Shown: positions 54,701 to 64,000 of the stretch, one piece after another
Position numbering within the stretch: the first letter of the stretch is position 1
Layout of the letters: every line of letters starts with the position of its first letter
Origin: Hirundichthys speculiger
Taxonomy: Eukaryota; Chordata; Actinopteri; Beloniformes; Exocoetidae
NCBI GenBank assembly: GCA_018398805.1
Contig: JAGFBZ010000900.1
Location: 310,001 to 374,000, forward strand
Direction of reading: 5' to 3'
Length of the DNA stretch: 64,000 bases
Made by a program: the position numbers and the translations under genes
The notes under the pieces: model-generated
Database searches by the model: none
Told to the model about the DNA's origin: nothing
What the model saw: the letters and a program-made list of their open reading frames with translations, nothing else

Positions 54701-57700
54701 AGAACCTGAAATGAAACATTTGGAGCAAAGAATCAGGAATAGCATGAACAATGTGCGAAAATGCACAAATTTGGTTAAAGTTCCTGATAGATGTAGCAAG
54801 CAGTGGCTTTTACACATGGATAAAACAATTACCTACATTCTTTTACTTATGCTTGCATGTGGCGTGGGGGGCGTTTTGGCCATTTGGGAGATTTTTTTCA
54901 CTTCACATACAAACATAGTCTGGCAGATTTGTTGATTGCAGCTCAAATAGACTCCACTGAAACCAGCTCATTTCGTTTTTGTTTTTTTTTTTGCTCAGGG
55001 CACCTATTCGGATCACATGGTCAGATCATCCACTCTTCCCACTTCTCAATTCAATTTTAATGAATCTGTGCTGCAAGATGGACTTTGCTGAACAGACTGT
55101 GGAGACAAGCGTTACTGTAATCAGTGTCTCTACTTGCAGCTTCCTTCTGCAACTGGAAGAGTGACATAACTACCAACCAGTAAAAATGACACACAAATGT
55201 GTTTTAAATTCATGTATACAGTTAGGAGGGTGTCTTAGATGGAATATTCCCAGTGTAGAGAACTTAACAAAACATTATGTCCATAACATGCTTTCATAAA
55301 TCCAGATGAGGGGATTACCAGGCAGTGCAAGCATATGTTTTATTTGATTTTTTTTCTTCTAATATTCCATAAATCACAGTTTAAGGGATAGGAAGCGGGT
55401 CCATATATAATATTATTTCCCATGCACCCTGTTTAGGGTCCTTGGAGGAAGGGAGGGTGGGTGTTGTAAATGGCTGCTGACAGATTTTACAGCATTTTCC
55501 TTCAAAAGAATCAGTAGAGGTTAAGAGGGATGGCTGCTGTGAGAGGTTGTGCTGTCTATTTTCAAAGGTCACCGGAGCAGGGGAGAAATCTTTAACACGA
55601 GTGTGACAGCAGTAGACAAGCACTCGTTTCCTTTTTTCCTCACTTTTTTTTCTTTTTTGCTCTTCGTGTACCCCATGCTTTCTCCATCCATCCTGTCGCT
55701 CCATGCGGTCCTCCATATATCAGTGTCGTTCCCAGAGGAACGTTCCAAGCTGAGATCTCTAAATTTCCAACCCAGGACCAACGGCTGATCAATCCCCTCC
55801 ACAGACTGGTGCGCCACATTACGTTCTCTGTACAACCTATTCCCCGCCTGTTTATCCGTCCCTCTGCACGGTCCCCCATCATTCTCCTCCTGCTGCACTT
55901 CCCCTTCACCATCAGCTTTTCCTCTACACAAACACACACCCCCTGCCTCTTTTCCTTCCCCTCTCTGTTTCCCTTCTGGTCAGTTCCACCTCCTCGCTTT
56001 CCTCCATCCTTTTTTTTTCTCCCTCTCTCTCTCTCTCTCTTTCCACATCTGTCACCCCTTTCTTTTCCTTTTTTTTTTTTTTACAGAGCTCAGCATCACT
56101 TCAGCAAATTGAAATAACACAAATGACAGAAACATCTCCCAGTTATTTGTTTGAAATGTCAAGAATGGATGCAGTTAAATGTTTTTTTTTTTCCTAACAA
56201 GAGAGCAGAAATGAGCCACCTAAGGATATAAATCTCTCTTTCGCACTCGAGGTTTTTTTTTTGTCTGCAGTTGGTTTTATGCTGTTGACAATGGCAGAGG
56301 CTTAACCTGTGATGGAGTGCCAAGATGGAAGGCTCCAGCATCAGTATTATTATTCATGATTTCAGCACATTAAACAAGTCCTATGTGAAGTAAACAGGAC
56401 ATGCCCGTGGTAAAGACAAGCCCTTGGCTTTTCTGCTATAAATTTCCTTCCAAAAAGGACCATTTGAAAGTGCAAGCTTTATTATGATAAAAAAAAAAAA
56501 AGGCATTGTAAGAGAAGGTAAACTGCCATATGGAAAAAGATTAAAAGCCTGAGGCAGTGGGAGAATGTTGGTGGAGAGATGAGAGGTCATAGAAGATATA
56601 AATGGCCGGGGTTCATAGTGAAAGACAGAACCCAGAACTGAATCAGGGTGTGATTTATACTGAAGATTTATCCTGCTTGTCAACAACTTTGGTAGAAGGC
56701 CAAACTTGAATTAAAAACATTGAATATAGATCCCTTGATAGATGTCCAATGAGCCATGAAAGCATATCATCTCACAAGTACATGCCTTCTTACTTTGTTG
56801 GTTGTTTCAGCGTTCCCATTCTTCAGAAACAATAAGTGGCATGAAGATCTGAATAAATGGAAAAAGAGGAGGTAATATTTAATTTTCATTATGAATTGAA
56901 AAGAGAGAGCAAAATATATTAAACGTGGGCTTGCTAAATAATAAAAAGTACAAAGAGGGGTTCAAAATTAAGAACATCTGCATAAATTGGTAAAATGGTC
57001 CAAATGCTCCAGTCAGAAATACTCAGCAGATCATTAGTTGAACAGTATCCAGCAGCAGTCAGTGATTTTCTTGACACTTTTCCTCTCAGAGATATTCTAA
57101 AGAGACTTGGGTAGAAATGGATGAATGATTAAAAGGGATGACAGTTTAAAAAAAGAGAAAAATGGACTGTGATGAATAACTTGGCAACTGAGGTGCTAAT
57201 GAGCTGAAGACTTTCATAAGAGAAATGATTTTCATTATACTATTTCATTTTTTTCATTTAATTCTAGTGACCTTGGCCTGAAGGCATATCCATCGAAGGG
57301 TTTGAAAAATAAGAAGACAACGATGCATGAGCGGAAGGGGGTATTGACAATGTGTCTGGGTATAAGACACGGATACGCTGTGAGATCTCTGTTCAGTCCA
57401 CTTGTGTCTGGGTATCAATACTGAAAAGTCTGCAGGGATCACCATTTCGATCAAACTCTGCTTTGGAGTTTTATGGACTACAAAACCTCCAGCAATTTGT
57501 AACACTGATGTTTGCCTAACTTGCGTTGCAGAAGAAAATATGTGAAGGATCCAAACTTTGAAAATCAAATGGAACTCAGTTTTTGACTCTGATATACTTA
57601 CGGAATTTGTCATTTTTAAGTGAAATGTGCGAGTGCACTGCCTTGATACTTGGCACAGAAATGTATATTCCCCCTGTGATGGATTGTACTCATGTTAATG

Positions 57701-58269
57701 ATCCCTCAATGTTTTGCATCATCTCATCTAAATTTGTCCGAATTACTTGCAGAAGCAGAGACTTGAGCACCAACCTGAGACCTGGTCCGCTGTGCATTGG
57801 AATTAGTGTGATGATTAATGATCAAAAGTCAAGTTAGTGTGCCATGGAAAAAATGGTATTCATAAATGGTATGACTTGTGACAAAGACATTGAGAACAAC
57901 TGAAGAAAAGATGCAAACCTGAGCCTGGAGATGAGGCACGTCTGGACTCATTTGCTGCTACAACAACAAGAAATAACCCTTTTTCCACCTCCAAAACCCC
58001 TTTTTTTTTTTTTTTTTTTTTGAATATCCATAGCCATCAAAACTGTCTGAGTGCATTAGCTGGCTAGCAACTAAAGCTGCTGCTCTTTTTTGAGACCCGT
58101 GACTATCATCAGTTAGGCTGACTGATGATTTGTTTCTTATTTACTTGTACTCCTGCACGGTTATTGCATTTAAACCTCAAACCTGAAACCTCTGGGTTCA
58201 TCGTGAGCCTTTGTTCACAATGATTTCATGCTTCAAGCCAAGATTATGAACGCAATACAGCTGTTTGCT
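54701..58269. other. Unassigned stretch with a pyrimidine-rich tract
   Basis: The block from about 55600 to 56085 is strongly pyrimidine-rich on the plus strand, with (CT)n at about 56020-56040 and many T- and C-runs. Mirror ORFs therefore occur on both strands and are not genes. A 19-base T-run is at about 58003-58021. The ORF at 57254-57613 (119 codons, minus) is unrecognised. Confidence 0.5.
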
Positions 58270-58294
58270 CTGCAGCAAAGCTTTATTATTACCT

Positions 58295-59300
58295 TTATTT
58301 AAAATTGGATATACATTGAGGTAGAGACCTCATTTACAATGCAGCCGAGTGAAACAACAAAAATAAAAATAGGGGCACTTAGACACAAAAAAGCCAAAGA
58401 GAAACTTACATAAAGGTGACGACAAGAATTTAAAAAAAACACAATAAAATTACAATTAAACAATGTAAAAAAAAATAAATTAAAAACATGAATGAATTAA
58501 AATTTAATTTATATTTTGTTAAAATGTAGAACACAATAATCAGGTAAAACAGGAACAGCTAGAAGTAAAATGTGATACAGTTAAAGATTTAAATTGCCCT
58601 ATGGATAAAAATGATGATGGTGCACAATATGAAAAACTGGATTTTCCAAGTTCAGTAAAAACAGCTGGCACCTGCAGCGTAATCCAATCACCAGACCGAG
58701 TTTGATAAAGCCCTCATTAAAAGAAAGCATGGAACTGATGTAAGGGGGTAAAAGACCAATAAGAGCTTTATAAATAAATAAAACCCAGTGTCTTTCACAT
58801 CTTACAGCAAGAAAGGGCCACCCAACATTAGAATACAAGTCTCAATGATGGGTGTCATAGCTGTCTCCAGTGATGAATCTTAATGCAGACTGGTAAACAG
58901 AGTCCAGGGGTTTAAGAGTCGCAGCAGAGGCGTGCATGTACAAAATATCACCATAGTCCAACACTGATAAAAAAAAAGTTGCCTCAACAAGCATCTTCCT
59001 ACAATGTGGCGGAAATGAGAGCCTGTTTCTATAAAAGAAACCAATTTTATTTCGTAAAGACATCACCAGAATAGAAACATTATGTTTAAGGTTAATTTAT
59101 CATCTAACCAGATACCAAGATACTTGTATTCAGTAACCCTTTCAATATTTGTACCATAATTGGTAGAAATGATGAGGTGATCATGTATACTATTTTTTGA
59201 TCTGGTGAACAACATGAATTTAGTTTTGCCTGCATTGAGTACCAGTTTATGATTATTGAGTGCAACTTGGAGATCAGAAAAGGAGTGTTTGAGGGAATTT
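58295..59300 (-). mobile_element. 5'-truncated LINE (CR1/L2-like group)
   Basis: On the minus strand the copy covers the RT C-terminal part through the 3' UTR. Its 3' end reads CTCGGCTGCATTGTAAATGA, then GGTCTCTACCTCAATGTATA and AATAAAGGTAATAATAAAG. This corresponds to the ATGAG-CCTCTACCTCAATGT ... TAAATAAAGGT terminus of a fish non-LTR family. The RT catalytic core is missing, so it is a dead 5'-truncated insertion. Confidence 0.7.
58599..59270 (-). pseudogene. LINE ORF2 C-terminal domain remnant
   Basis: Pieces in order from high to low coordinate are NHKLVLNAGKTKFMLFTRSK, VTEYKYLGIWLDDKL, a break, LRNKIGFFYRNRLSFPPHCR, FFLSVLDYGDILYMHASAAT, PLDSVYQSALRFITGDSYDT, then, after another break, LFIYKALIGLLPPYISSML. 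These are the segments downstream of the catalytic YADD motif. Stops and frame changes occur at about 59080 and 58840. Confidence 0.7.
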
Positions 59301-60970
59301 CTTTCTTTATATTTACTTCATATATGTGAGATAAAAGCATAAAAAGACAACATGAATATCCCATACTTTGTGAAAAGTATGCTGTTGGGTCACGACAGGG
59401 TCTGGCAAGGGAAATCATTCTTTGAATGTTAAATTTCCTGGCGACGTAGGACCACCTCCGCCACTGCATTGGATTGTGGTTTGCATTATGTTCAGTGTCC
59501 TAAAACAACCAGTAGGCGTCAACCTCCATCTAAATGTCAATGTCAGTCCTATATCAAATGCAGCCCGTTCCAACTTCGGAGCACATCGTGATGCTCCGAA
59601 GGGCTATGCTCAAACTTCTACCACTACTACTGCTGCATCCTGACATGTTTTGGAGTTGTTTGAGCCAGGCCTTCTAGCACGCTACAGAAAGAATGAGCTG
59701 GAGAGACTGATTAGTGAGCAGATCTACATGTGTGTCTATAACTCACCAGTGTGGGATGGGAGCATTTTATCCACTGCAACGTTACCCAGAAAAGCCATTG
59801 CTGTGGACTGCTATCCATTTTTATTTTTTTTTAAATACCCCTCACCCCCCATACAGAGGTCAACGCTGTATGGGGGGTGGGGGGTTCACCTTTACATGTA
59901 GCAGGCATGTTTCAGACTATGGGAGAAAGCTGGAGAAAACCAGTACAGATGCAACAAACAGCAAGGTCCCAGCCAAAGTTTGAACCAGGCCCCTTTTTCG
60001 GTGTAAGATAGCCGTTTCAACCAACACAACACTGTGCTGGCCCATTTGCACTTCTACTACTAGTCTAGAAGTGTTTCTTTCTTTGTAGCAATGCCTATAA
60101 TTCGGAAGAAGATTGCAGCAAGTCAAGCGCATCTCAAGGGCACGAGTGTAAGTGGTCACTGTGTGGTGTTGACATCGCAGGTCACACATGAAATGAAAAA
60201 TGACAAGCTTAGACCTGCCTTTAGCTGCCAAGAAGTGAACCAATTGAATCCACAGACATCTGCTCACGCCCGAACTAAGGAGAACTACCTACCATCACTA
60301 AGATGCTTAAGGCGTAAAAAAAGATTCTGGAGACTTTTATGTGTTGTAGCTTACAGTGTGCTTGCTGCTGTCCTCCTAAAGGCAGAGCATGTGAGAGGAT
60401 ACCTGTTCTGGACTTAACAGAACCCCCCCTTCTCTTGCCGGATTTTAGATTTGTTATTGTCACAAATATTACAGGAGCCTTCTTTCCAGTCAGTAGGCGA
60501 AAGCTGCTTTTTGGCCAGTGATTCAGAAAATCAGAATTAGAAGATGGGCAAAAGAAGTAGTTTCACTCACTTTACAGAGTGTAATGACATCAGTACATAT
60601 AAACTTATAAAAATATCGACAAAAAAATCCATTTTGTCCAAAAGGCAGCACTAGTAGATGAATTTGACACTTCTCCTGTATAAGTGTCTTCGTGTAAAGC
60701 GCTGACATGTATGAACTTCCTCTGAGACTGACACAAAGAGTGGTAGTGAGTGAATAGCTTGTAAACTGATGGTTCACTGCAAAGAAAAGGATGGTGTAAG
60801 AAAGTTAGAGCAGAAGATCAGAACAGGGAAGAGTAAAGACTAAGCGTTATGTAGGGGTGGGATAGATATCCAAAAGAAGAAAAAAAGAAGGTCTCTTAGG
60901 AGCTTTCTGCTCTCTTACGATGTGGGGCTGGGATGAAAGACTATAAAGGCCATGTTGCTGCACTCATCAA
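59301..60970. other. Unassigned stretch with a C-rich hairpin
   Basis: The hairpin at 59838-59884 is listed separately. ORFs of 108-116 codons cover about 59917-60417 on opposite strands and match no known protein. Confidence 0.45.
59838..59884. repeat. C/G-rich 19-bp inverted repeat, 9-nt loop
   Basis: CCCCTCACCCCCCATACAG (59838-59856) pairs with CTGTATGGGGGGTGGGGGG (59866-59884) with a single mismatch, a possible G-T wobble. It resembles the hairpin at 27490-27557 in composition and in its GGGGGGTTC right flank. Confidence 0.85.
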
Positions 60971-60975
60971 TGTAT

Positions 60976-61085
60976 ATATAGCACCTTGCAAAAGTATTCA
61001 CCCCCTTTGAGATTCTTCTTACTTTGCTGCCTTACAGCGAGGAATTAAAATAGATTTTCCCCAGGTTTGTACTATTCTACCGACC
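60976..61085 (+). mobile_element. Tc1-like terminal inverted-repeat remnant
   Basis: GCACCTTGCAAAAGTATTCA, then CCCCCTTTGAGATTCTTCTT and ACTTTGCTGCCTTACAGC, is the outer end and leader of a Tc1-like family well known in fish. The partner repeat was not found. A diverged piece of transposase-like antisense sequence lies at about 61420-61560. Confidence 0.65.
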
Positions 61086-61199
61086 CGACACTTCACATAC
61101 ATATACAAACCCAAACCCAAAACAAGTGAAAAACATCAGCGTGCATGAGTATTCAAGAATAACAATATTAAGGAAGCTTAGGGAAGTATGTGAAACAAC

Positions 61200-61350
61200 G
61201 TACATGGTCTGCACTTATGTAGCACCTCCTCACCCTCATCTAGACTCTACGAAGTGCTTTACAATCTCTCTTGCTCAATGTGGGGTTCGATGTCCTGTCC
61301 AAGGACATTTTAACATGTGACTGGGATAGGGACTGATCTGCTGACCTTCT
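61200..61350 (-). repeat. L2-type LINE 3' region, antisense
   Basis: ATGGTCTGCACTTATGTAGC, CTCTACGAAGTGCTTTACAA, TCCAAGGACATTTTAACATG and CTGCTGACCTTCTGGTTGG follow the antisense 3' region of an L2-like fish LINE (TCTGCATTTATATAGCGC ... AAAGCGCTTTACA ... CCAAGGACAC). It appears inserted in the Tc1 remnant, since Tc1-like words occur on both sides. Confidence 0.55.
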
Positions 61351-61399
61351 GGTTGGAAGTCAAGCCGGTTCTACCCAGTGTTGCATGGGCCATTCTGTT

Positions 61400-61650
61400 T
61401 CATGAACAAGGCGAGGCCCGTGTCAATGTAAAACATCCCCACACCATGACTCTGCCACCAACATATTTTACTGTAGAGACAGAGGACAGGGTGTTGAGAT
61501 GGACCAGAGACCAGAGATGACCAGACGTCCTTCTTTCCAGATACCTTTTGACAAGCTCTGTAAATGCTTTCTTGTTGTGTCTGCTTTTTTAAACAACAAC
61601 TTCTTTTCTAGCCACTTCTTGGTTGCCATCTTGCTGAGTGGTTTTGCAGA
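61400..61650 (-). mobile_element. Tc1-like internal remnant, antisense
   Basis: AAAACATCCCCACACCATGA, CTCTGCCACCAACATATTTT and ACTGTAGAGACAGAGGACAG read as the antisense of the KHGGGS-V-WG segment of Tc1 transposases. AGCCACTTCTTGGTTGCCAT further on fits the same family. No open frame survives. Confidence 0.5.
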
Positions 61651-62000
61651 CTAAGGGCCTGATTTACTAAAGGTTTGCGTGCGTAAAAACGTGTGCAAAC
61701 TTGACATCACCCGCAAACCAATGCGCAAGCTGATTTACTAACAGCGTGCAAAGAGGACTGCGCCTCTCAAATCAGCAAAATAGCACACGCTGTTCATTTA
61801 GTACTTTTGCCGTGATGAATAATCAATATGGGGCGTACCCGCCAGAGAGCGCAAAATACTGGGAGGGGAAAATGCAAATAGGTTCATTTACCACACGCAA
61901 TGAGATTTACCAACCCTGAAAGTAATTGCGGGGATTGTGATTGCGTCTGTATTTAGTACGTTCGAAAGGAAGGTGCTAATCTGCCCAGCATTACGCACCG

Positions 62001-62110
62001 ATGGCTGCTGTTATTGTGGCAAGGAGGCGACATCGCCAAAATCAAAGAATACGCAGAGAGAGAGTCTTTCGGACTCGTGTAAATTTGTTTGCACATACAA
62101 AAGGAGAAAT
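62001..62110 (+). pseudogene. Harbinger transposase N-terminal fragment
   Basis: The frame begins MAAVIVARRRHRQNQRIRRE and continues RVFRTRVNLF, matching the Arg-rich start and RVFRPR-NLF motif of Harbinger transposases. Similarity stops about 32 codons in. The open frame runs on to 62189 with unrelated residues. The catalytic DDE domain, about 300 residues in intact relatives, has been lost. Confidence 0.7.
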
Positions 62111-62331
62111 ATTTTATTTGAATGTTAAATCGAGTATTATTCAGCAAAAGGTTGCCACAGGAGGCACCAGGGTTTCCGTTGTCTGGTAATTGCTGGACTT
62201 TGTCTGGTAAAATATGCGGAAGTCCGGGATTTTATAATCTCTCCGGTCAAAATGTCCGGTGAAAATACTCCTCCCAAGCACAATTTCAGTTGTAATAAAA
62301 TGGGTTATTTCCACATCATTTTATAAAAAAC

Positions 62332-62466
62332 GCCTCGGGATTCTCCCAGAGGAGCTGGTGGAAGCGGCCGGGGGATCTGGACCTCTGAAGCTGCTGGCCG
62401 CGCGACCCGACTTCGGATAAGCGGAAGCTAATGGATGGATGGATGGATGGATGGATGGATGGATGG
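62332..62466 (+). mobile_element. Severely 5'-truncated Rex3-like LINE insertion with its own target duplication
   Basis: The insert reads GCCTCGGGATTCTCCCAGAG, GAGCTGGTGGAAGCGGCCGG, GACCCGACTTCGGATAAGCG and ends in (ATGG)n, the 3' end typical of Rex3-type fish LINEs. It is bounded by ATTTTATAAAAAAC (62318-62331) and ATTTTATGAAAAAAC (62467-62481), a target duplication of about 14 bp with small changes. It lies inside the Harbinger element and is therefore younger. Confidence 0.75.
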
Positions 62467-62629
62467 ATTTTATGAAAAAACATATACTTTTTTTACGAAT
62501 GAGTAGTGTGTGATGACGAGTCGGCTCCAGCCACAGCTCCACTCATTGATGCCACAGCTGCGCGCAGAGACGCATCTCCGTCATGACAGCGCTCCGCGGT
62601 TATGGAGGCTTGAACTTCTCAACGGCCAC

Positions 62630-62923
62630 TTAACCACCTGTCTCGTTTGCCGAAGTTTTATTAAAGGCCACTTTTTCTTTAGTTCCTCGCCTTATATCTT
62701 GCCACCTTCTTTTAACCTCATCTGCCGTTCTTTTTGTCTTACCAACTGCATTTATTCCATCGCACATTTTCTGCCATATTGCGTTTCTTTTGGTAATGTT
62801 TAAATTTCTTTGCTTTAGTTCATGAATGTGTTTATTTGCCTCTTCCACTAATATCTCTAACTCCAACTGGTCAAATTTCATTTTGCGCTTGCGTCTATCC
62901 TGCTTTCCATCCAGACTCTCCAT
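62630..62923 (-). CDS. Harbinger Myb/SANT-like DNA-binding protein, shortened
   Basis: The 97-codon open frame starts at the ATG at 62921-62923. An N-terminal Lys/Arg patch (KQDRRKRKMKF) is followed by a Myb/SANT-like trihelix. The motifs are ELEILVEEANKH in helix 1, ITKRNAIWQKMCDGINAVG in helix 2 and KRTADEVKRRWQDIRRGTKE in helix 3. In Harbinger elements this second gene encodes a partner that helps the transposase reach DNA and the nucleus. Usual partners are about 200 residues or longer, so the C-terminal part is missing. The frame itself is uninterrupted, unlike the transposase, but expression is not shown. Confidence 0.7.
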   Translation of the reverse strand: MESLDGKQDRRKRKMKFDQLELEILVEEANKHIHELKQRNLNITKRNAIWQKMCDGINAVGKTKRTADEVKRRWQDIRRGTKEKVAFNKTSANETGG

Positions 62924-63103
62924 GGCGCAAACCGTAAGACACGCAACACCTCATTTAAATACTGCGGTTTGCACCCGTTATCAATTGCGCGAGCATTCTT
63001 AGTTGATCACCCGCAAAACACACAACAACAGCACGCGCAAACTTTTTCAGTGCACACGCAATTTAGTACTCTTTATTTAGGATCTTAGTAAATCAGGCCC
63101 TAA

Positions 63104-64000
63104 GAAGTCTTTCAAAACTAGCATAATATTATACTGGGATCATGTGATGCTTAGATGGCATGGAAGTGGACCTCACTGAACTAATGTTGTGTAATATCTG
63201 ACATAATTGGCAGGATATGATCTTAGTTAAGGGTTCAATAGTATATGGAATAAATAACCATGTATATACAACTACAAGTTACCTTTCTTTTCTTTTTTTG
63301 TAGGATGTTTTTTTCCTGAAATTTGATTTTCACAAATTTTGACCATTTTATGAAGTCAAATGCATACATCCTATAAACATACTCCTTGAAAAAACATTTT
63401 GTAATTAAGTAGGAAAATGAATAAAGGTGGTGCACAACTGCAAAACTCTATGTATGTTCAACAATTTAAAGTGGAGCATCAAAAAGCTAATGCAAGGTGG
63501 AAATAATCTAAAAAAAAAAAACGTCTACAGTGTTTAAAACCTCTGCATCTTGCAGCTGTGTAACAGGCCTTCATATAAATCAAAAGATATGCTGGTGACT
63601 ATTCTCAGCATTAATCAGTACTTCCTGTGGCTGATGCCAGGCATAACCTTGTGTAATCAAGGAAGGAGAGAAAGGCGGGGAAAGACAGACCGGGCTGAAA
63701 CAGCCTCAACAAGCACAGTGTTATACAAGAATAAAAATCATGTGATTTAAGCTGTGTTTTTTTTCCCCTAACCTCCATCTGCAGAAAGAAAAACTTTCAC
63801 TCAGACTGCAGAACTGAAAGCAGAAAGTGAGCAGAGAAGATATTAGTCGCGACCTTGACACTAAAAGTGTGTACCGACACAGACCAGCAGTCCAATGCAT
63901 CTCATTTTGCCTCCTCAAAAGTACTTCACAGTGTTTTCCTTCAATGTCACTTGGCAAGTTTGTCCATGTGTATATCTGTCTCAATGATTTTCTTTTATGA
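63104..64000. other. Unassigned stretch
   Basis: A/T-rich DNA immediately outside the Harbinger element. Short ORFs only and no recognised feature. Confidence 0.5.

Larger units (their letters stand above)
61655..63100 (+). mobile_element. PIF/Harbinger transposon, internally deleted
   Basis: Perfect 16-bp inverted repeats, GGGCCTGATTTACTAA at 61655-61670 and its reverse complement at 63085-63100, are flanked by TAA on both sides (61652-61654, 63101-63103). This is the usual TNA-type duplication of PIF/Harbinger elements. It keeps the N-terminus of a transposase on the plus strand and a Myb/SANT-like gene on the minus strand, the characteristic two-gene layout. The catalytic DDE region is absent. 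A LINE tail is inserted at 62332-62466. Confidence 0.9.

Noticed and set aside
55569..56117. Overlapping ORFs of about 100-120 codons on both strands
   Set aside because: They arise from a pyrimidine-rich tract that lacks stop codons. Low-complexity translations (Pro/Ser/Phe or Arg/Glu/Lys) have no domain.
61275..61300. tRNA B-box-like GGTTCGA
   Set aside because: There is no matching A box or cloverleaf around it, and the sequence fits an antisense LINE 3' region.
1..64000. CRISPR arrays, operons, bacterial or phage genes
   Set aside because: No regularly spaced repeats and no dense ORFs. The transposon content and intron-like signals indicate an animal genome.

Overview
This window looks like non-coding vertebrate nuclear DNA, most likely from a teleost fish. 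It is A+T-rich, has long homopolymer runs and short microsatellites, and has no operons, ribosome-binding sites or dense ORFs. It carries decayed transposons typical of ray-finned fish: several Tc1/mariner families, piggyBac, hAT MITEs, PIF/Harbinger, a possible Merlin, L2/CR1-like and RTE/Expander-like LINEs, and Rex3-like LINE tails ending in (GGAT)n. I found no exon of a recognisable host gene and no tRNA or rRNA gene. The best reading is an intergenic desert or a very large intron. The family names rest on my knowledge of protein motifs and terminal sequences, not on a database search.

Layout. 1-4817: unassigned DNA with one enhancer-like patch near 1.5 kb. 4822-8291: an internally deleted piggyBac element with TTAA on both sides, subterminal repeats, and the cysteine-rich C-terminus of its transposase. 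9.1-10 kb: a minus-strand Tc1 remnant and a complete hAT MITE. About 12.1-15.1 kb: a nested island in which an older repeat has received a hAT MITE (8-bp target duplication) and a full-length but frameshifted Tc1 copy. 15.4 kb: a second hAT MITE of the first family. 17.45-19.69 kb: an L2-like LINE with a recognisable reverse transcriptase, interrupted by a second copy of the other hAT MITE family. 20.8-21.1 kb: a possible Merlin transposase fragment. 23.4-23.7 kb: a GC-rich retroposon-like block. 27.5 kb: a perfect 20-bp hairpin that runs into a G-quadruplex motif. 30.3-30.9 kb: a frameshifted THAP-domain exon and an inverted partial duplicate of its 3' end. 31-33 kb: two more Tc1 fragments. 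33.8-34.8 kb: a TTAA-flanked MITE and a 134-bp Tigger-like MITE. 38.2-40.8 kb: an RTE-type LINE whose catalytic aspartates have been lost. 43-44 kb and 48.9-49.2 kb: LINE fragments. 46.3-47.0 kb: a longer relative of the Tigger-like MITE. 49.8-51.1 kb: a GC-rich repeat-like block. 51-58 kb: mostly unassigned, with candidate conserved non-coding patches and a long pyrimidine tract. 58.3-59.3 kb: a minus-strand LINE. 61.0-61.6 kb: Tc1 and LINE tail remnants. 61655-63100: a Harbinger element with perfect 16-bp inverted repeats and TAA duplications, containing a nested LINE tail.

No element looks able to move itself: every transposase or reverse transcriptase seen is frameshifted, truncated or missing catalytic residues. 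The main biological content is a layered insertion record, shown by elements inside elements with legible target-site duplications. A few non-transposon patches carry transcription-factor-like motifs and may be regulatory; this is inference. No operating multi-gene system was found.
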